DNA from: Chlamydiales bacterium
GTDB taxonomy: Bacteria > Chlamydiota > Chlamydiia > Chlamydiales > JAAKFR01
Direction of reading: 5' to 3'
NCBI GenBank assembly: GCA_024233495.1
Contig: JACKPM010000002.1
Coordinates: 248,001-312,000, forward strand
Length of the DNA stretch: 64,000 nt
This document shows, in pieces, positions 32,249 through 41,749 of the stretch (position 1 is its first letter; each line of letters begins with the position of its first letter). The translations under genes and the position numbers were made by a program. The notes beneath the pieces were generated by a model, which ran no database searches, was not told the origin of the DNA, and was given only the letters and a program-made list of their open reading frames with translations.

Positions 32249-34714
32249 CTTTTCGTCGACGAGGACGGCATCCTCGAGCTCTTCGAAGTCGAGCTTGTCG
32301 TCCTTGAGGCTGACGCGGTATCTCTGCCCATCGTGCGGGTTGCGGATCAACTTCTCCGCAAGTGGATCTTCCACATACTGCTCAATCACGCGGCGTAGCG
32401 GTCGCGCTCCCATTTCAGGCACGTTTCCTAGCTTCACAAGGTAATCAACAGCCTCTTCTGTAAGCTCGATGAAGATCTTATGCACACTAAGGCGCTTCTT
32501 CACTTTCTCAATTTCGAGGTGCACAATTTCATGCAACGCCTCTTCATCCAGCGGTCTAAAAATCACTGTGCCATCAAGGCGGTTGATGAATTCGGGCTTG
32601 AAGTGCTTCTTCATCGCACCTTCAGTCTTCTCTTGAATTGTGGCGTAGTCGGGCATGCCCCCTTTGTTGGTAAAGCCAATTTCTGTTTGGCGGCGGATGA
32701 GGTCGGCTCCAAGGTTAGATGTCATGATGACAATGGCGTGACGGAAGTCGACTTTCCTTCCAAATGAGTCGGTAAGCCTTCCCTCTTCAAGAATTTGAAG
32801 AAGGAGGTCCATCACGTCGGGGTGTGCCTTCTCAATTTCATCAAAGAGCACGACGCAGTAGGGGCGCTGCCGCACACGCTCTGTAAGCTGGCCACCCTCT
32901 TCGTGCCCCACATATCCTGGAGGCGATCCAGTCATGCGGCTAATCGCAAACTTCTCCATGTACTCTGACATGTCGACTTGGATGAGCGCATCTTCTCCTC
33001 CATACATGTGAATTGCAAGGAGGCGCGCAAGGTGTGTTTTTCCCACGCCTGTTGGGCCAAGGAAGAGGAAGGAGCCTGTAGGACGGTTAGGATCTTTAAT
33101 TCCTGTGCGTGCGCGGCGAATCGCGCGGCAAATAACGTTGACCGCATCGTTTTGCCCAATAATTTGGCTGCGCAACGTCTCTTCCATTTTAAGAAGCTTG
33201 TGCGTCTCTTCTTCAGTAAGCTGAGTGACTGGGATGCCAGTTTGATTTGCCACAACAGCAGCAACCGCCTCTTCATCAACAGGCACTTGGTGCTCTTCCT
33301 TGTGGTTCTCCCACTCATTGCGAATTGCTTGCAGCTTCTCTCGTTCTTTCTTCTCTTCATCGCGTAGGCGTGCTGCTTTTTCGTACTCTTGTGTGCTGAT
33401 CGCCTTCTCTTTGGCACGACGCGTCTCTTCGATTTTGGCTTCAAGTTTTGCAATATCTGAGGGTTGGCTCATAGTCGCAACACGCATACGCGCGCCAGCT
33501 TCATCAAGAAGGTCAATCGCTTTATCTGGCAAGAAACGGCCATGCACATAGCGGTCAGAAAGAACAGCTGCCTGCTCAAGCGCTTCATCAGTGATGGTAA
33601 CGTTGTGGTGCTCCTCATACTTCTTCTTAAGCCCACGCAAAATCTCAATTGTATCTTCCACACTTGGAGGTTGCACGATGATCTTTTGGAAGCGGCGCTC
33701 AAGAGCAGCGTCTTTTTCGATGTGTTTACGGTATTCATCAAGTGTTGTAGCGCCAATACACTGCAGCTCGCCACGTGAGAGAGCTGGCTTGAGGATATTT
33801 GAAGCGTCGATCGCGCCTTCAGCAGCTCCAGCACCCACAATCGTGTGCAGCTCGTCGATGAAAAGTAAGATGTTACCGTTCTTCTTGATCTCATCCATCA
33901 CAGCTTTGATGCGCTCTTCGAACTGCCCTCTGTACTTTGTTCCTGCAATCATGAGAGCAAGGTCGAGTGTAATGAGACGTTTTTTGCGCAAATTATCAGG
34001 TACCTCACCTTTTACAATCTTTTGCGCTAGTCCCTCTACAATCGCTGTTTTTCCTACGCCCGCTTCTCCAATAAGAACAGGGTTGTTCTTCCGTCGGCGG
34101 CACAAGATAAGAATAAGTCTTTCTACCTCTTCTGAGCGCCCAATGACAGGATCGAGCTTCCCTTCACGGCTCATCTCTGTAAGATCGTAGCCGTAAGCGC
34201 GAAGAGCAGGAAGCTTCTCGCTGCCACTCTTTTCAGTTTTGGATGAGCCGCCACTTGAGGGGGGGAGTTGTAAATTGAAAGTTTCAAGCTCTTTGAGGAC
34301 CTCTTTGCGAATCTCTTGAAGGTCGACGTTAAGATTTTCAAGAACTTGCGCAGCGACGCCATCAGTTTGGCGGAGCAAACCGAGGAGAAGGTGTTCAGTT
34401 CCCACATAGTTGTGGCCGAGGTTAGAAGCCTCTTCGTTAGCAAATTCGAAAACTTTTTTGACGCGCCCAGTGAGCGCTGGATCGCCATACACCTGAATTT
34501 CGGGGCCGTAGCCGACAAGGCGCTCCACCTCTTGCCGCACCGTTTCAAAGTCGAGGCCGAGATTGCGAAGCACGTTGACCGCAACTCCTTGCCCGAGCTT
34601 GAGCAGTCCCAAAAGGATGTGCTCCGTGCCCAAATAATTGTGATTGAGTCTCTGCGCCTCTTTTTTGGCGAGTTTGATAACTTGCTTTGCGCGATTTGTG
34701 AACTTGTCGAACAT
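32243..34714 (-). CDS. clpC: ClpC-type AAA+ unfoldase of the Clp protease
   Basis: This 823-residue protein has two N-terminal Clp repeats (about 1-150), AAA module 1 with GEAGVGKTAIVEGLA and VGAGAAEGAIDASN, a coiled middle domain with UVR-like EYEKAARLRDEEK, and AAA module 2 with GPTGVGKTHLARLLA. The middle domain is of the ClpC, not ClpA, type. It feeds substrates to ClpP, which is not in the window. The start ATG at 34714 has GGGAAAGAG upstream. It shares a 139-bp upstream region with the lipoate ligase gene. No CIRCE-like repeat was seen. Confidence 0.96.
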   Translation of the reverse strand: MFDKFTNRAKQVIKLAKKEAQRLNHNYLGTEHILLGLLKLGQGVAVNVLRNLGLDFETVRQEVERLVGYGPEIQVYGDPALTGRVKKVFEFANEEASNLGHNYVGTEHLLLGLLRQTDGVAAQVLENLNVDLQEIRKEVLKELETFNLQLPPSSGGSSKTEKSGSEKLPALRAYGYDLTEMSREGKLDPVIGRSEEVERLILILCRRRKNNPVLIGEAGVGKTAIVEGLAQKIVKGEVPDNLRKKRLITLDLALMIAGTKYRGQFEERIKAVMDEIKKNGNILLFIDELHTIVGAGAAEGAIDASNILKPALSRGELQCIGATTLDEYRKHIEKDAALERRFQKIIVQPPSVEDTIEILRGLKKKYEEHHNVTITDEALEQAAVLSDRYVHGRFLPDKAIDLLDEAGARMRVATMSQPSDIAKLEAKIEETRRAKEKAISTQEYEKAARLRDEEKKEREKLQAIRNEWENHKEEHQVPVDEEAVAAVVANQTGIPVTQLTEEETHKLLKMEETLRSQIIGQNDAVNVICRAIRRARTGIKDPNRPTGSFLFLGPTGVGKTHLARLLAIHMYGGEDALIQVDMSEYMEKFAISRMTGSPPGYVGHEEGGQLTERVRQRPYCVVLFDEIEKAHPDVMDLLLQILEEGRLTDSFGRKVDFRHAIVIMTSNLGADLIRRQTEIGFTNKGGMPDYATIQEKTEGAMKKHFKPEFINRLDGTVIFRPLDEEALHEIVHLEIEKVKKRLSVHKIFIELTEEAVDYLVKLGNVPEMGARPLRRVIEQYVEDPLAEKLIRNPHDGQRYRVSLKDDKLDFEELEDAVLVDEKS

Positions 34715-34853
34715 GCTCTTTCCCGTTTCTGATTAAAATAATCTATTTACTTAAGGTCGGTATATCTGGCAACTGATACTCTCATTTTCTCATCACTTTT
34801 CCTGAATTGCAACTGGAATTTTAATGCCTTTGACCTTAAAATACTGACCCAAT

Positions 34854-35501
34854 ATGGAATGCGATATTATTGATACAGGAATGCGTACTGCGCGGGAGAA
34901 TATGGAGCTTGACCGCGCTCTTTTGGGAGATTTGGAGCACACCCCTGTAATTATCCTGCATCTCTATGAGTGGGAGCGTCCAAGTGCTACCTACGGCCAC
35001 TTCATTAAGCCAGAAGAGTACTTGAAAGAGAGTGATCTCGACTTGGCGCAAAGGCCGACAGGTGGAGGAATTGTCTTCCATACCACAGATTTTGCTTTTT
35101 CAGTTCTTGTTCCTAAATCACATCCCGCTTTTTCGGAAAATACGCTTGAGAACTACGCCTTTGTGAACAACAAAGTGATTGAAGCACTCGGGGGTGGGGA
35201 GCTGTTGCCTGTCGAACCTGAGCCTCTTGATGAGGCATCGAAGAGTTTTTGCATGGCTAAGCCCACTAAATACGATGTGATGATGGAGGGGAGAAAAGTA
35301 GGAGGCGCTGCACAAAGGCGTACGAAACACGGATACTTGCACCAAGGGACAATTTTCTTAGAGAGACCAAGCGACGCCTTTTTAGACTCAGTCCTTTTGG
35401 AAGGCACGCGTGTGCGTGAGGGCATGGCGCAAAACAGCTACCCGCTCAAACTCACCAAAGAAGAAGTGAAACAAAGACTAATCAAGGTATTTCAAGGATG
35501 A
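34854..35501 (+). CDS. lplA: Lipoate-protein ligase family protein
   Basis: This 215-residue protein of the LplA/LipB/BPL fold has the lipoate-binding RPTGGGIVFH (67-76) and catalytic Lys148 in GRKVGGAAQRRT. It attaches lipoyl groups to carrier domains. The gcvH-like acceptor is at 40.2 kb. It lacks the C-terminal accessory domain of E. coli LplA, so adenylation may need another partner or a pre-activated donor. It overlaps the next gene by 4 bp. Confidence 0.88.
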   Translation: MECDIIDTGMRTARENMELDRALLGDLEHTPVIILHLYEWERPSATYGHFIKPEEYLKESDLDLAQRPTGGGIVFHTTDFAFSVLVPKSHPAFSENTLENYAFVNNKVIEALGGGELLPVEPEPLDEASKSFCMAKPTKYDVMMEGRKVGGAAQRRTKHGYLHQGTIFLERPSDAFLDSVLLEGTRVREGMAQNSYPLKLTKEEVKQRLIKVFQG

Positions 35502-36838
35502 AAAAAGCACTTTTGGCCCTTCTGCTTTTCTGTGGAGTTTTAACTGCTGCAGACAACGACATTCTCATTTGTGAAAATGGAACTGAGATGCTCACTTGGG
35601 ATCTGGAGTTCGTGAAAAGGGCAGAGCAGTCGATCGAGTTTGCTCCTTGCTTCTTTGGTGGAGGTGTAGCGCAAAGGTTGCTCTCAGCTTTTGAGGAGCG
35701 CCTAGAGGCATTTCCAGAGCTCAAAATACACATTTTGGCCAACCCTGTCTTGATGGAAGGTGAGGACAAAGCGCGCATCAACGAATTAGAGCGCGCTTAT
35801 CCAGGGCGTTTCAATCTTGTTTGTGCAGAAAACGTCATGTCGACTGATCCTATGATGGGGTCTGTCGATAACCACATTAAAATGTTCATTGTGGATGAGA
35901 AGTATTATGCAATGGGTGGGTCAAACTATGATGACATCGCTATTTCTGAAGGAACAATTGGAATTGAAGGGACGCCTATTGGGAAACCTGTTCCTGTCAG
36001 CTTACCCTCAGGCTCGCGTGACCAAGACTTTGTTGGAAGAGGCTCTTTAGCGAAGGAGTTGCGCCTTCTCTTTTTCCAAAACTACGCGCTTTGGGAACGC
36101 TTTCAAAAAGAGAACATTCTAGGTGAACTTAACCCAGCTAAGTTTGCGACAAGATGGTTTCCTGTTGATGCCGATCCTTTCGTGGAGTCGTTCGAGTCAG
36201 CTGACCTGATTGCACTAGAGCCCGGAGAACTTCAGCTCGTCTTTGGTGGGCCGCACCAAAAGCGCAATGCAATTACAGCTCAGTATGTGAGCCTGATCCA
36301 ACAGGCGCAAAAGGAAGTCTACATTGCAAACCTCTACTATGTGCCACCAAAAGGGATCTTTGATCTTATCAAAAGAGCGCATGTTCCGTTCACGATTGTT
36401 ACCAATGGTGTGCGCAAAAATGCTCCTGCGTGCAACGACCTCTACTGCTGGGCAAACCGTGTGAACTATGTGCCCACACTGTATGGTCGCACTTTCAAGT
36501 TTTGGGAAAAGAGCAAGTGCAAAAATAGTCGCACTAATCACAATCGCCTTTTTGAATACGACGTGAAAAATGTGGTACTTCATAAAAAAGCGATGGTCAT
36601 CGACGAAAAGATAGCTGTGATTGGGAGCTATAACCTTGGGGTAAAAAGTGACCAGTTCGACTATGAAATGATCGCTGTGATCAAATCGCCCAAAGCTGCG
36701 AAAGCAGTGAAGAAGGTGATTGAGCGCGACATCGAATTTTCAGCCTCCATCTCTCCTGGTGAGGCGAGAGGGTGGTACTTCGATCTGCAAACCGCCTACA
36801 TGGGAGAACTACAGAAAAACTTCCACGGCTTTGTTTGA
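35498..36838 (+). CDS. Exported phospholipase D-family protein
   Basis: This 446-residue protein has a signal peptide (MKKALLALLLFCGVLTAAD) and two HKD motifs: HIKMFIVDEK (His126) and HKKAMVIDEK (His362), each followed by the expected GS.N segment. Both sites are intact, so it is probably an active phosphodiesterase or transphosphatidylase. The substrate (lipid, nucleic acid or cardiolipin-like) cannot be told. Chlamydia has a PLD-like gene between lplA and gcvH as I recall. Confidence 0.88.
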   Translation: MKKALLALLLFCGVLTAADNDILICENGTEMLTWDLEFVKRAEQSIEFAPCFFGGGVAQRLLSAFEERLEAFPELKIHILANPVLMEGEDKARINELERAYPGRFNLVCAENVMSTDPMMGSVDNHIKMFIVDEKYYAMGGSNYDDIAISEGTIGIEGTPIGKPVPVSLPSGSRDQDFVGRGSLAKELRLLFFQNYALWERFQKENILGELNPAKFATRWFPVDADPFVESFESADLIALEPGELQLVFGGPHQKRNAITAQYVSLIQQAQKEVYIANLYYVPPKGIFDLIKRAHVPFTIVTNGVRKNAPACNDLYCWANRVNYVPTLYGRTFKFWEKSKCKNSRTNHNRLFEYDVKNVVLHKKAMVIDEKIAVIGSYNLGVKSDQFDYEMIAVIKSPKAAKAVKKVIERDIEFSASISPGEARGWYFDLQTAYMGELQKNFHGFV

Positions 36839-36839
36839 T

Positions 36840-37460
36840 ATGACGGTAGATTTAGCAACTTGGGGAAAGAGTTTTTATCACGGAATCCAAGCAGGCTCTC
36901 ATGTAGAAGCAGTGAGAGAAGTGAATATGCTTGCTGACCCCATACTCAGAGAGTTGGGTGCAGTGCTCGTGGGGTGTGCGTTTTGGAAAGAGTCCTCTCA
37001 ACAATCGGTTCTTCTTTACAAGCAAGTGAAATCCGTATTCACGGTGCGGTACCTGCAGCATATCATTGGAGATGATGCGATTCCAATACTTTTCAAAGAT
37101 CAAACTATTTGTTTAATTAGCATAAAATATAAAAATTTAAATCAGATGGGGGACGTGGCTTTAGTACAAGGGGATGCTCTGACAGCGTTTAGGTGTTTTC
37201 AGGAAGCAGTTGAGGGGCATCGACTTGCATATGAGTGGGGCAAGTTGGCCCCAGCTGAAGTTTTACCGCGCACAATTCTTGCGCTAGAAAATGGGGTAAG
37301 GGCACTTGCCAATCTATATTCGGAGCCGATTGTATTGAAAGAGGTTGTCCAAGGTTTTTTAGCCCCTTTCATTCCCTTGTATCAAAAGGAAGGAGTTGGA
37401 AGAGGCAATATACGCTTTGGCGCTTTGTTGAGCGGTATGGTTTGCAGCAATAACTTCTAA
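36840..37460 (+). CDS. Uncharacterised helical protein
   Basis: The ATG at 36840, 1 bp after the PLD stop, gives 206 residues; a longer frame starting at 36720 lies inside the PLD gene and is unlikely. The sequence is mostly alpha-helical by pattern, with a TPR-like stretch (GDALTAFRCFQEAVEGHRLAYEWG). No signal peptide or catalytic motif is seen. The tight spacing suggests co-transcription with PLD. Unknown function. Confidence 0.65.
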   Translation: MTVDLATWGKSFYHGIQAGSHVEAVREVNMLADPILRELGAVLVGCAFWKESSQQSVLLYKQVKSVFTVRYLQHIIGDDAIPILFKDQTICLISIKYKNLNQMGDVALVQGDALTAFRCFQEAVEGHRLAYEWGKLAPAEVLPRTILALENGVRALANLYSEPIVLKEVVQGFLAPFIPLYQKEGVGRGNIRFGALLSGMVCSNNF

Positions 37461-37498
37461 GTAGAAATTTATTACACGTTATCCTAGGATAGATCCCT

Positions 37499-39442
37499 AT
37501 GCTACATCTTTTTAGAAAGTATCAAAAAGCGATTTTTTATGTGGTCACCTTCGTGATCATTGTTACCTTTGCCTTCTTTGGCACCTCCCAGGCGATTTCA
37601 TCAGGAGGCAAGAAGGATGACCCTGTTGTTTTCAAAACAGAGCAGGGGGAAAAGGTGCGCAAATCACTTCTCGATCAGACAACGCTCTTCTTGAGCTCTG
37701 AGCAAAGTGGCTTTCCGTCTCCGTGGTCCCTTTTTAGCGACAACTACTTGAACGATGGCATCATCTCCAAAGAATTTTTACACGCAGGTGTGGAGAAAAA
37801 AGTAGTGGAATATGACGCGCTTCTAACAAAGAAGTGGGAAAAAGAACGCAATTTCAAGCCTTTTGTGCATGCGCAAGCGCGTGCGCTCAGTGCAGATTCA
37901 TGCTGGACGCTTTTTGCGCCAGACATCAAGGAGAAGCTCGCTGCCCTTCAGAAAGGGGATCGTTCTTTTGAGACGCGTGCAGCCCTTTTTGAAGCTGAGA
38001 GACGTTTCCCTCCTGCTCTGCTTGCACAAATGTTGCGCTATCAAGAGCAGGAGTACTCCAATATGGGAGGCGATCCTCGCCTCTTCCGTGGTGAGGTCTC
38101 CCTTTTTGGCTACCACAATTTAGAAGATTGGTTTGGTAGCGAATATATTGAGGAGTGTGCAAAAGTTGTCTTGAATGGCGCCTCTCTTGCTCGCAAGAAA
38201 GGATATGTCGTGAAGCGTGATGAGGTATACTCCGAGATTTTGGCACGCACACATGCTGTCTATGAGGGATATCGACGGGAGATTTCTGACCACATCCCAA
38301 ATGCGCAAGCATTCTACCAAACATTTATACGGCAAAATGGCTATGATGAGCAGACACTTGTCAAGATTGTTGAGTCTGTTCTTTTATTTAGGCGACTGTT
38401 AGATGACGTAAGCCACGCTCCTTTAGTGGATACACTGGCGATTGAAAACTTTCATCAATTTGCAGGGGAGTATGCGACGCTTGAAGTGACGCAGATGCCC
38501 ACTGATTTGCGCTTTAAAGATGTTGAGCAGTGGAAGCGCTTCGAAGGATATTTGGAAGCTGTTGCACCGCAGAGCGATTTAGGGCTACCCACAGCGATGG
38601 ATCCTATTGAGGTAATTGAAAAACGCGCACCAGAGCTTGTGGGTGAGCGGTACGCACTCTATGTGGGACGACTTGAGAAGCGGGCGCTTGAGGCGAAGGT
38701 AAGCATGCGTGAGACATGGGAGTGGGAGGAGCAAAACCTTGCACTCTTGCAAGAGCGTTTTCCTCAGTTGAAACAAGAGAGTTTGGACAGCTTTGATGCG
38801 AAGAAGCGTTCCAAGATCGATGCCTTTGCACGGGAGCAGATCGTAGAAATGCATCCTGAGTGGATCGTTTTTGATGATGTTGACATGAAAGAGGTAGAGC
38901 TCTTCTTGACTTCGGTCACGAAAAAGCACGATGCCCTTCCTGGCGTGACCAATTTTGCCGCTCTCGTTAAAGAAGATGAGATTGCAGGGTATAGTGAAGA
39001 TAACAAGAACTTCTACCGCGTTTTAGTGAAGAGTCGCCCAGAAACAAAAGAGGTCTTGCCTCTTTCTCAGTGTAAGCGGGAAGGGGATGTAGAGAAAAGG
39101 CGTGCACAGATTGAAAAATATGTGGGCACAAAGTTAACGCTTGAAGAGGCGATGCCACACCGCTTTTCCTATTTCTTTGCTGAACAAGAGAGCTCTCTTT
39201 TTGAGCCTGTTACGCGCGAAGTAACAGTCTCGCGCATTGAGCCAAGCTTCATTGTAATGGATGAGCTTGTGGAAGAGGGGTACTCACCTGTTTGTGTCGA
39301 TGAGAAAGAGGGCGCTTACTACTACAAGCTGTTGGACAAACGTGTGGATCACATGGTGCCCACAGCGAAAGTACAACAAGCGCAAGAGCTCCTGGCTCAA
39401 GAACTCCGCCAAGACCTACTAAAAAAGCTTATTCATTCTTAG
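37499..39442 (+). CDS. PpiD/SurA_N-like membrane-anchored periplasmic protein
   Basis: This 647-residue protein has an N-terminal membrane anchor (KAIFYVVTFVIIVTFAFFG) preceded by MLHLFRKYQK, the typical opening of PpiD-type chaperones. SurA_N-like helices follow (FRRLLDDVSHAPLVDTL). No convincing rotamase (parvulin) domain was found, so it may act as a chaperone only. Gene position between PLD and gcvH is shared with unannotated chlamydial genes. Its 3' end is followed by a repeat B copy. Confidence 0.6.
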   Translation: MLHLFRKYQKAIFYVVTFVIIVTFAFFGTSQAISSGGKKDDPVVFKTEQGEKVRKSLLDQTTLFLSSEQSGFPSPWSLFSDNYLNDGIISKEFLHAGVEKKVVEYDALLTKKWEKERNFKPFVHAQARALSADSCWTLFAPDIKEKLAALQKGDRSFETRAALFEAERRFPPALLAQMLRYQEQEYSNMGGDPRLFRGEVSLFGYHNLEDWFGSEYIEECAKVVLNGASLARKKGYVVKRDEVYSEILARTHAVYEGYRREISDHIPNAQAFYQTFIRQNGYDEQTLVKIVESVLLFRRLLDDVSHAPLVDTLAIENFHQFAGEYATLEVTQMPTDLRFKDVEQWKRFEGYLEAVAPQSDLGLPTAMDPIEVIEKRAPELVGERYALYVGRLEKRALEAKVSMRETWEWEEQNLALLQERFPQLKQESLDSFDAKKRSKIDAFAREQIVEMHPEWIVFDDVDMKEVELFLTSVTKKHDALPGVTNFAALVKEDEIAGYSEDNKNFYRVLVKSRPETKEVLPLSQCKREGDVEKRRAQIEKYVGTKLTLEEAMPHRFSYFFAEQESSLFEPVTREVTVSRIEPSFIVMDELVEEGYSPVCVDEKEGAYYYKLLDKRVDHMVPTAKVQQAQELLAQELRQDLLKKLIHS

Positions 39443-39476
39443 GCAGGGAGTATTGTGGATGCTTGGAGTGCATAAA

Positions 39477-39612
39477 CAAGTGGGAAGTAAAAACTTTTGG
39501 GGATTTTGTCTCAAGTTGAGCGATCTCGAGTGCAGACAGTACAAGTGGTACGGCAAGCGAGAGATCGGTCAAATCGAGGCAAAATCAGCCAAAAAGTCCT
39601 CAAAACATGACG
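39477..39612 (+). repeat. Dispersed repeat B, copy 2
   Basis: Left arm TTTTGGGGATTTTGTCTC (39494-39511) and right arm GAGGCAAAATCAGCCAAAA (39576-39594) are near reverse complements, so the RNA could fold into a stem of about 16 bp. The segment GATCTCGAGTGCAGACAGTA is shared with copy 3 at 43 kb. It is oriented with the flanking genes and ends just before the start of the next gene. Confidence 0.75.
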
Positions 39613-39630
39613 TATTGGAAAAGCTGATCA

Positions 39631-40218
39631 ATGCTTGAAGATCTAGTTCCATTAGAACCACTTCATTTTTTTGATATAGAATTGGATGTAGGCAAAGAGG
39701 AGACTCTTTTGCCCGACTTTTTAGAGACTGGATTGGCCAAGGTATATATGTGGTGGGCACATAATGGTGTTCACTTGCGCTTTGAGATCGCAAGAGTCTT
39801 TGATCAGCCCCACTTTCCAGCAGGCGACTGTATTGAGCTCTTTTTTGATACGCGTGATGTGAAAAGCGCAACCATCACCCGCTTTTGTCATCACTTCTTT
39901 GTTCTACCTGAAAAAGTAGATGGAGAGCAGGCAGGTGAGGTGACTCGTTTTCGCACAGAAGAACGTCACCCTTTGGCCTCACCAGATGCTTTAAAAGTGC
40001 ACTCAAAGAAGGAGAAGGGAAAGCGAATCGTGGGAATTTTTGTTCCAAAAGAGGCGCTTTATGGCTACGATCCCTCCCAGTTTGGGCGGCTTGGCTTCAC
40101 CTATAAGGTGGTGGGGCAAGATGGCAAGACGCAGGTGCTTTCTGCCTCTTCAGAAGACTTCTCGGTCGAGCAGCATCCACAGCTCTGGGCCTCTCTAATT
40201 TTGATAAAGGACGCATGA
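39631..40218 (+). CDS. Uncharacterised protein, possible beta-sandwich (CBM9-like)
   Basis: This 195-residue protein has no signal peptide. The core AGDCIELFFDTRD followed by HHFFVLPEK resembles the strand pattern of the CBM9/DOMON-like beta sandwich, in which the acidic pair lines a ligand site; this is a weak analogy. The ATG has no clear ribosome-binding site. It overlaps gcvH by 4 bp, and I recall an unannotated gene at this place in Chlamydia. Function unknown. Confidence 0.6.
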   Translation: MLEDLVPLEPLHFFDIELDVGKEETLLPDFLETGLAKVYMWWAHNGVHLRFEIARVFDQPHFPAGDCIELFFDTRDVKSATITRFCHHFFVLPEKVDGEQAGEVTRFRTEERHPLASPDALKVHSKKEKGKRIVGIFVPKEALYGYDPSQFGRLGFTYKVVGQDGKTQVLSASSEDFSVEQHPQLWASLILIKDA

Positions 40219-40574
40219 TGAAATATACCGAAACACACGAATGGATCAAACTCGAAGGGGAAATTGCTACAGTGGGCATCACTGACTACGCTCAAAAAGA
40301 GCTGGGAGAAGTGGTTTATGTCGAACTCCCAGTAAAAGGCCTCTCAGTTAAAGCGGGGGATGAAGGAGTTGTCCTTGAGTCAACAAAAGCAGCTGTTGAT
40401 CTCTATTACCCCCTCTCAGGGGAGATTCTCGAGGTGAATCATTCGCTTCAGGAAAACCCAGAGAAGATCAACAAAAGTGCTGAAGGCGATGGCTGGCTCT
40501 TTAAAATAAAAATAACAAATAAAAAAGAATTTGAGTCACTCCTAGACGAAGCTGCCTACAAAAAGACGTTGTAA
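40215..40574 (+). CDS. gcvH: Glycine cleavage H-like lipoyl carrier protein
   Basis: This 119-residue protein has the H-protein fold pattern and the lipoylated Lys58 in VLESTKAAVDLY, with YPLSGE after it. Other GCS components (P and T proteins) are not in the window, and Chlamydia keeps gcvH without them, so a role as a lipoyl donor or carrier for other enzymes is likely. It pairs logically with the lipoate ligase at 34.9 kb. The next gene starts 55 bp downstream. Confidence 0.92.
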   Translation: MMKYTETHEWIKLEGEIATVGITDYAQKELGEVVYVELPVKGLSVKAGDEGVVLESTKAAVDLYYPLSGEILEVNHSLQENPEKINKSAEGDGWLFKIKITNKKEFESLLDEAAYKKTL

Positions 40575-40629
40575 TTACTTGCTAAATGTTTTATAATTTA
40601 TATGTTAAAACATATACAGGGAGTGTTCT

Positions 40630-41220
40630 ATGGCTTCAACTTCAGCAGTCCAGCCCGGTTTCTGGGATCGGCATTTTCATTCTAAAGAGACAAAGGATGG
40701 TATCAGCCCAACTATGCGCAAGGTTTGCTATGCGGCCGCCTATTTTCCTGGTGTCAATGTGATCGTTGCCCTAGTGCGTCTAATTCTCGGAGCATGCTTC
40801 TCTTACTACTACCGCAACTTGACAGATGTGGCGAAGGATCGAGCACAAGCAATGTGCCTTTCGCGTCAGCCTATGCCGTGGAAAAGTATTTGCGTTCAAA
40901 AATTTACTGATGCTCAAACAGCATTTCATGAGAGGCAAAGGGCTGATATCACAATAACTGAGGAGGAGAAAAATTCAACATTTCCGAAAGCTCCTTCTGG
41001 TCTGCGTATCGATGATGTAAGAAATGGAGTGAAAATTGCAAAAGAGCAATGCTACCGGGCGCTATGGGAGTTAGTGCCACTTGTTGGCGCTGTCTATTGT
41101 TACAAGAAAGATCATGCGTATGCACTTAACACAAAAGATGAAGTCCCCACACTGGACTTAACGGGTAAAACTGCGGGGCTAGGCTTTTTAAGCGCTCACA
41201 TGCGTAGAGCGACTCAATAG
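40630..41220 (+). CDS. Small membrane protein, paralogue pair member 1
   Basis: This 196-residue protein starts with ATG after a GGGAG ribosome-binding site. One hydrophobic stretch (about 36-60: NVIVALVRLILGACFSYY) and a weaker one near 145-158 are seen. It shares a pattern with the next gene: Y-A-A-Y, then V-LVRLI-A, and later QxLR-L-E-VxxG--Y-Y. No known domain. Inc-like membrane targeting is possible but the hydrophobic part is not bilobed as in typical Inc proteins. Confidence 0.6.
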   Translation: MASTSAVQPGFWDRHFHSKETKDGISPTMRKVCYAAAYFPGVNVIVALVRLILGACFSYYYRNLTDVAKDRAQAMCLSRQPMPWKSICVQKFTDAQTAFHERQRADITITEEEKNSTFPKAPSGLRIDDVRNGVKIAKEQCYRALWELVPLVGAVYCYKKDHAYALNTKDEVPTLDLTGKTAGLGFLSAHMRRATQ

Positions 41221-41278
41221 CATAAAAATATTTAGTGTGGTCATCTAAATTTGATAGAATATATGTTTGAGGTTTAGT

Positions 41279-41749
41279 TTGTTTGCAAGAATTTTAGCCG
41301 GAAATCATAAGCCGACAGAAATAGATGGTTTTTCTGCCCACAAGCGTGCAGCTGGATACGCAGCCTATTGTTTAGGTGGAACAGTACTTGTGGGCCTTGT
41401 GCGCATCATCATTGCAGTGGGTTACTTAATCAAGCTCTCTTGTTGCTCAGAGTCAGCAAAGGCAAAGCGCAAAGTAGGGCATCAGAAAAAGCAGAGTGGA
41501 AGTGGAGCTGAACGTACATTGGCAGCAGCGAAAGGTTATTTTACCAAAGCGTTTGCAGCTGGGAAAGATAAAATCAATGGTGTTGCTGGTCAGAAGGCGT
41601 TTTGGAAAGATCAAGCATTGCGCGGCCTAGCTGAGATGACTGTTATGGGTGGCTGGTATATGGCATACTGCGATAACGATGTTGATAACTTAGATTCTGA
41701 TGAGGCAATCTCTATGTTTGGTCTTCAGGAAGTGTCAGATATGATGTAG
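41279..41749 (+). CDS. Small membrane protein, paralogue pair member 2
   Basis: The TTG at 41279, 6 nt after TGAGG, gives 156 residues; a TTG at 41267 is also in frame. A hydrophobic segment YAAYCLGGTVLVGLVRIIIA is at about 27-47. It resembles the preceding gene in the order of its hydrophobic and aromatic blocks. It overlaps nqrE at the 3' end by 38 bp in convergent orientation. Unknown function. Confidence 0.55.
   Translation: MFARILAGNHKPTEIDGFSAHKRAAGYAAYCLGGTVLVGLVRIIIAVGYLIKLSCCSESAKAKRKVGHQKKQSGSGAERTLAAAKGYFTKAFAAGKDKINGVAGQKAFWKDQALRGLAEMTVMGGWYMAYCDNDVDNLDSDEAISMFGLQEVSDMM

Noticed and set aside
34715..34853. CIRCE/HrcA operator upstream of clpC
   Set aside because: No TTAGCACTC-N9-GAGTGCTAA repeat was seen in this gap.
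36720..36839. Longer N-terminus for the gene at 36840
   Set aside because: The extension is antecedent sequence inside the phospholipase D gene; the ATG at 36840 sits directly after the PLD stop.
39453..39638. 61-codon forward frame before the gene at 39631
   Set aside because: It consists of repeat B; other copies do not keep the frame.
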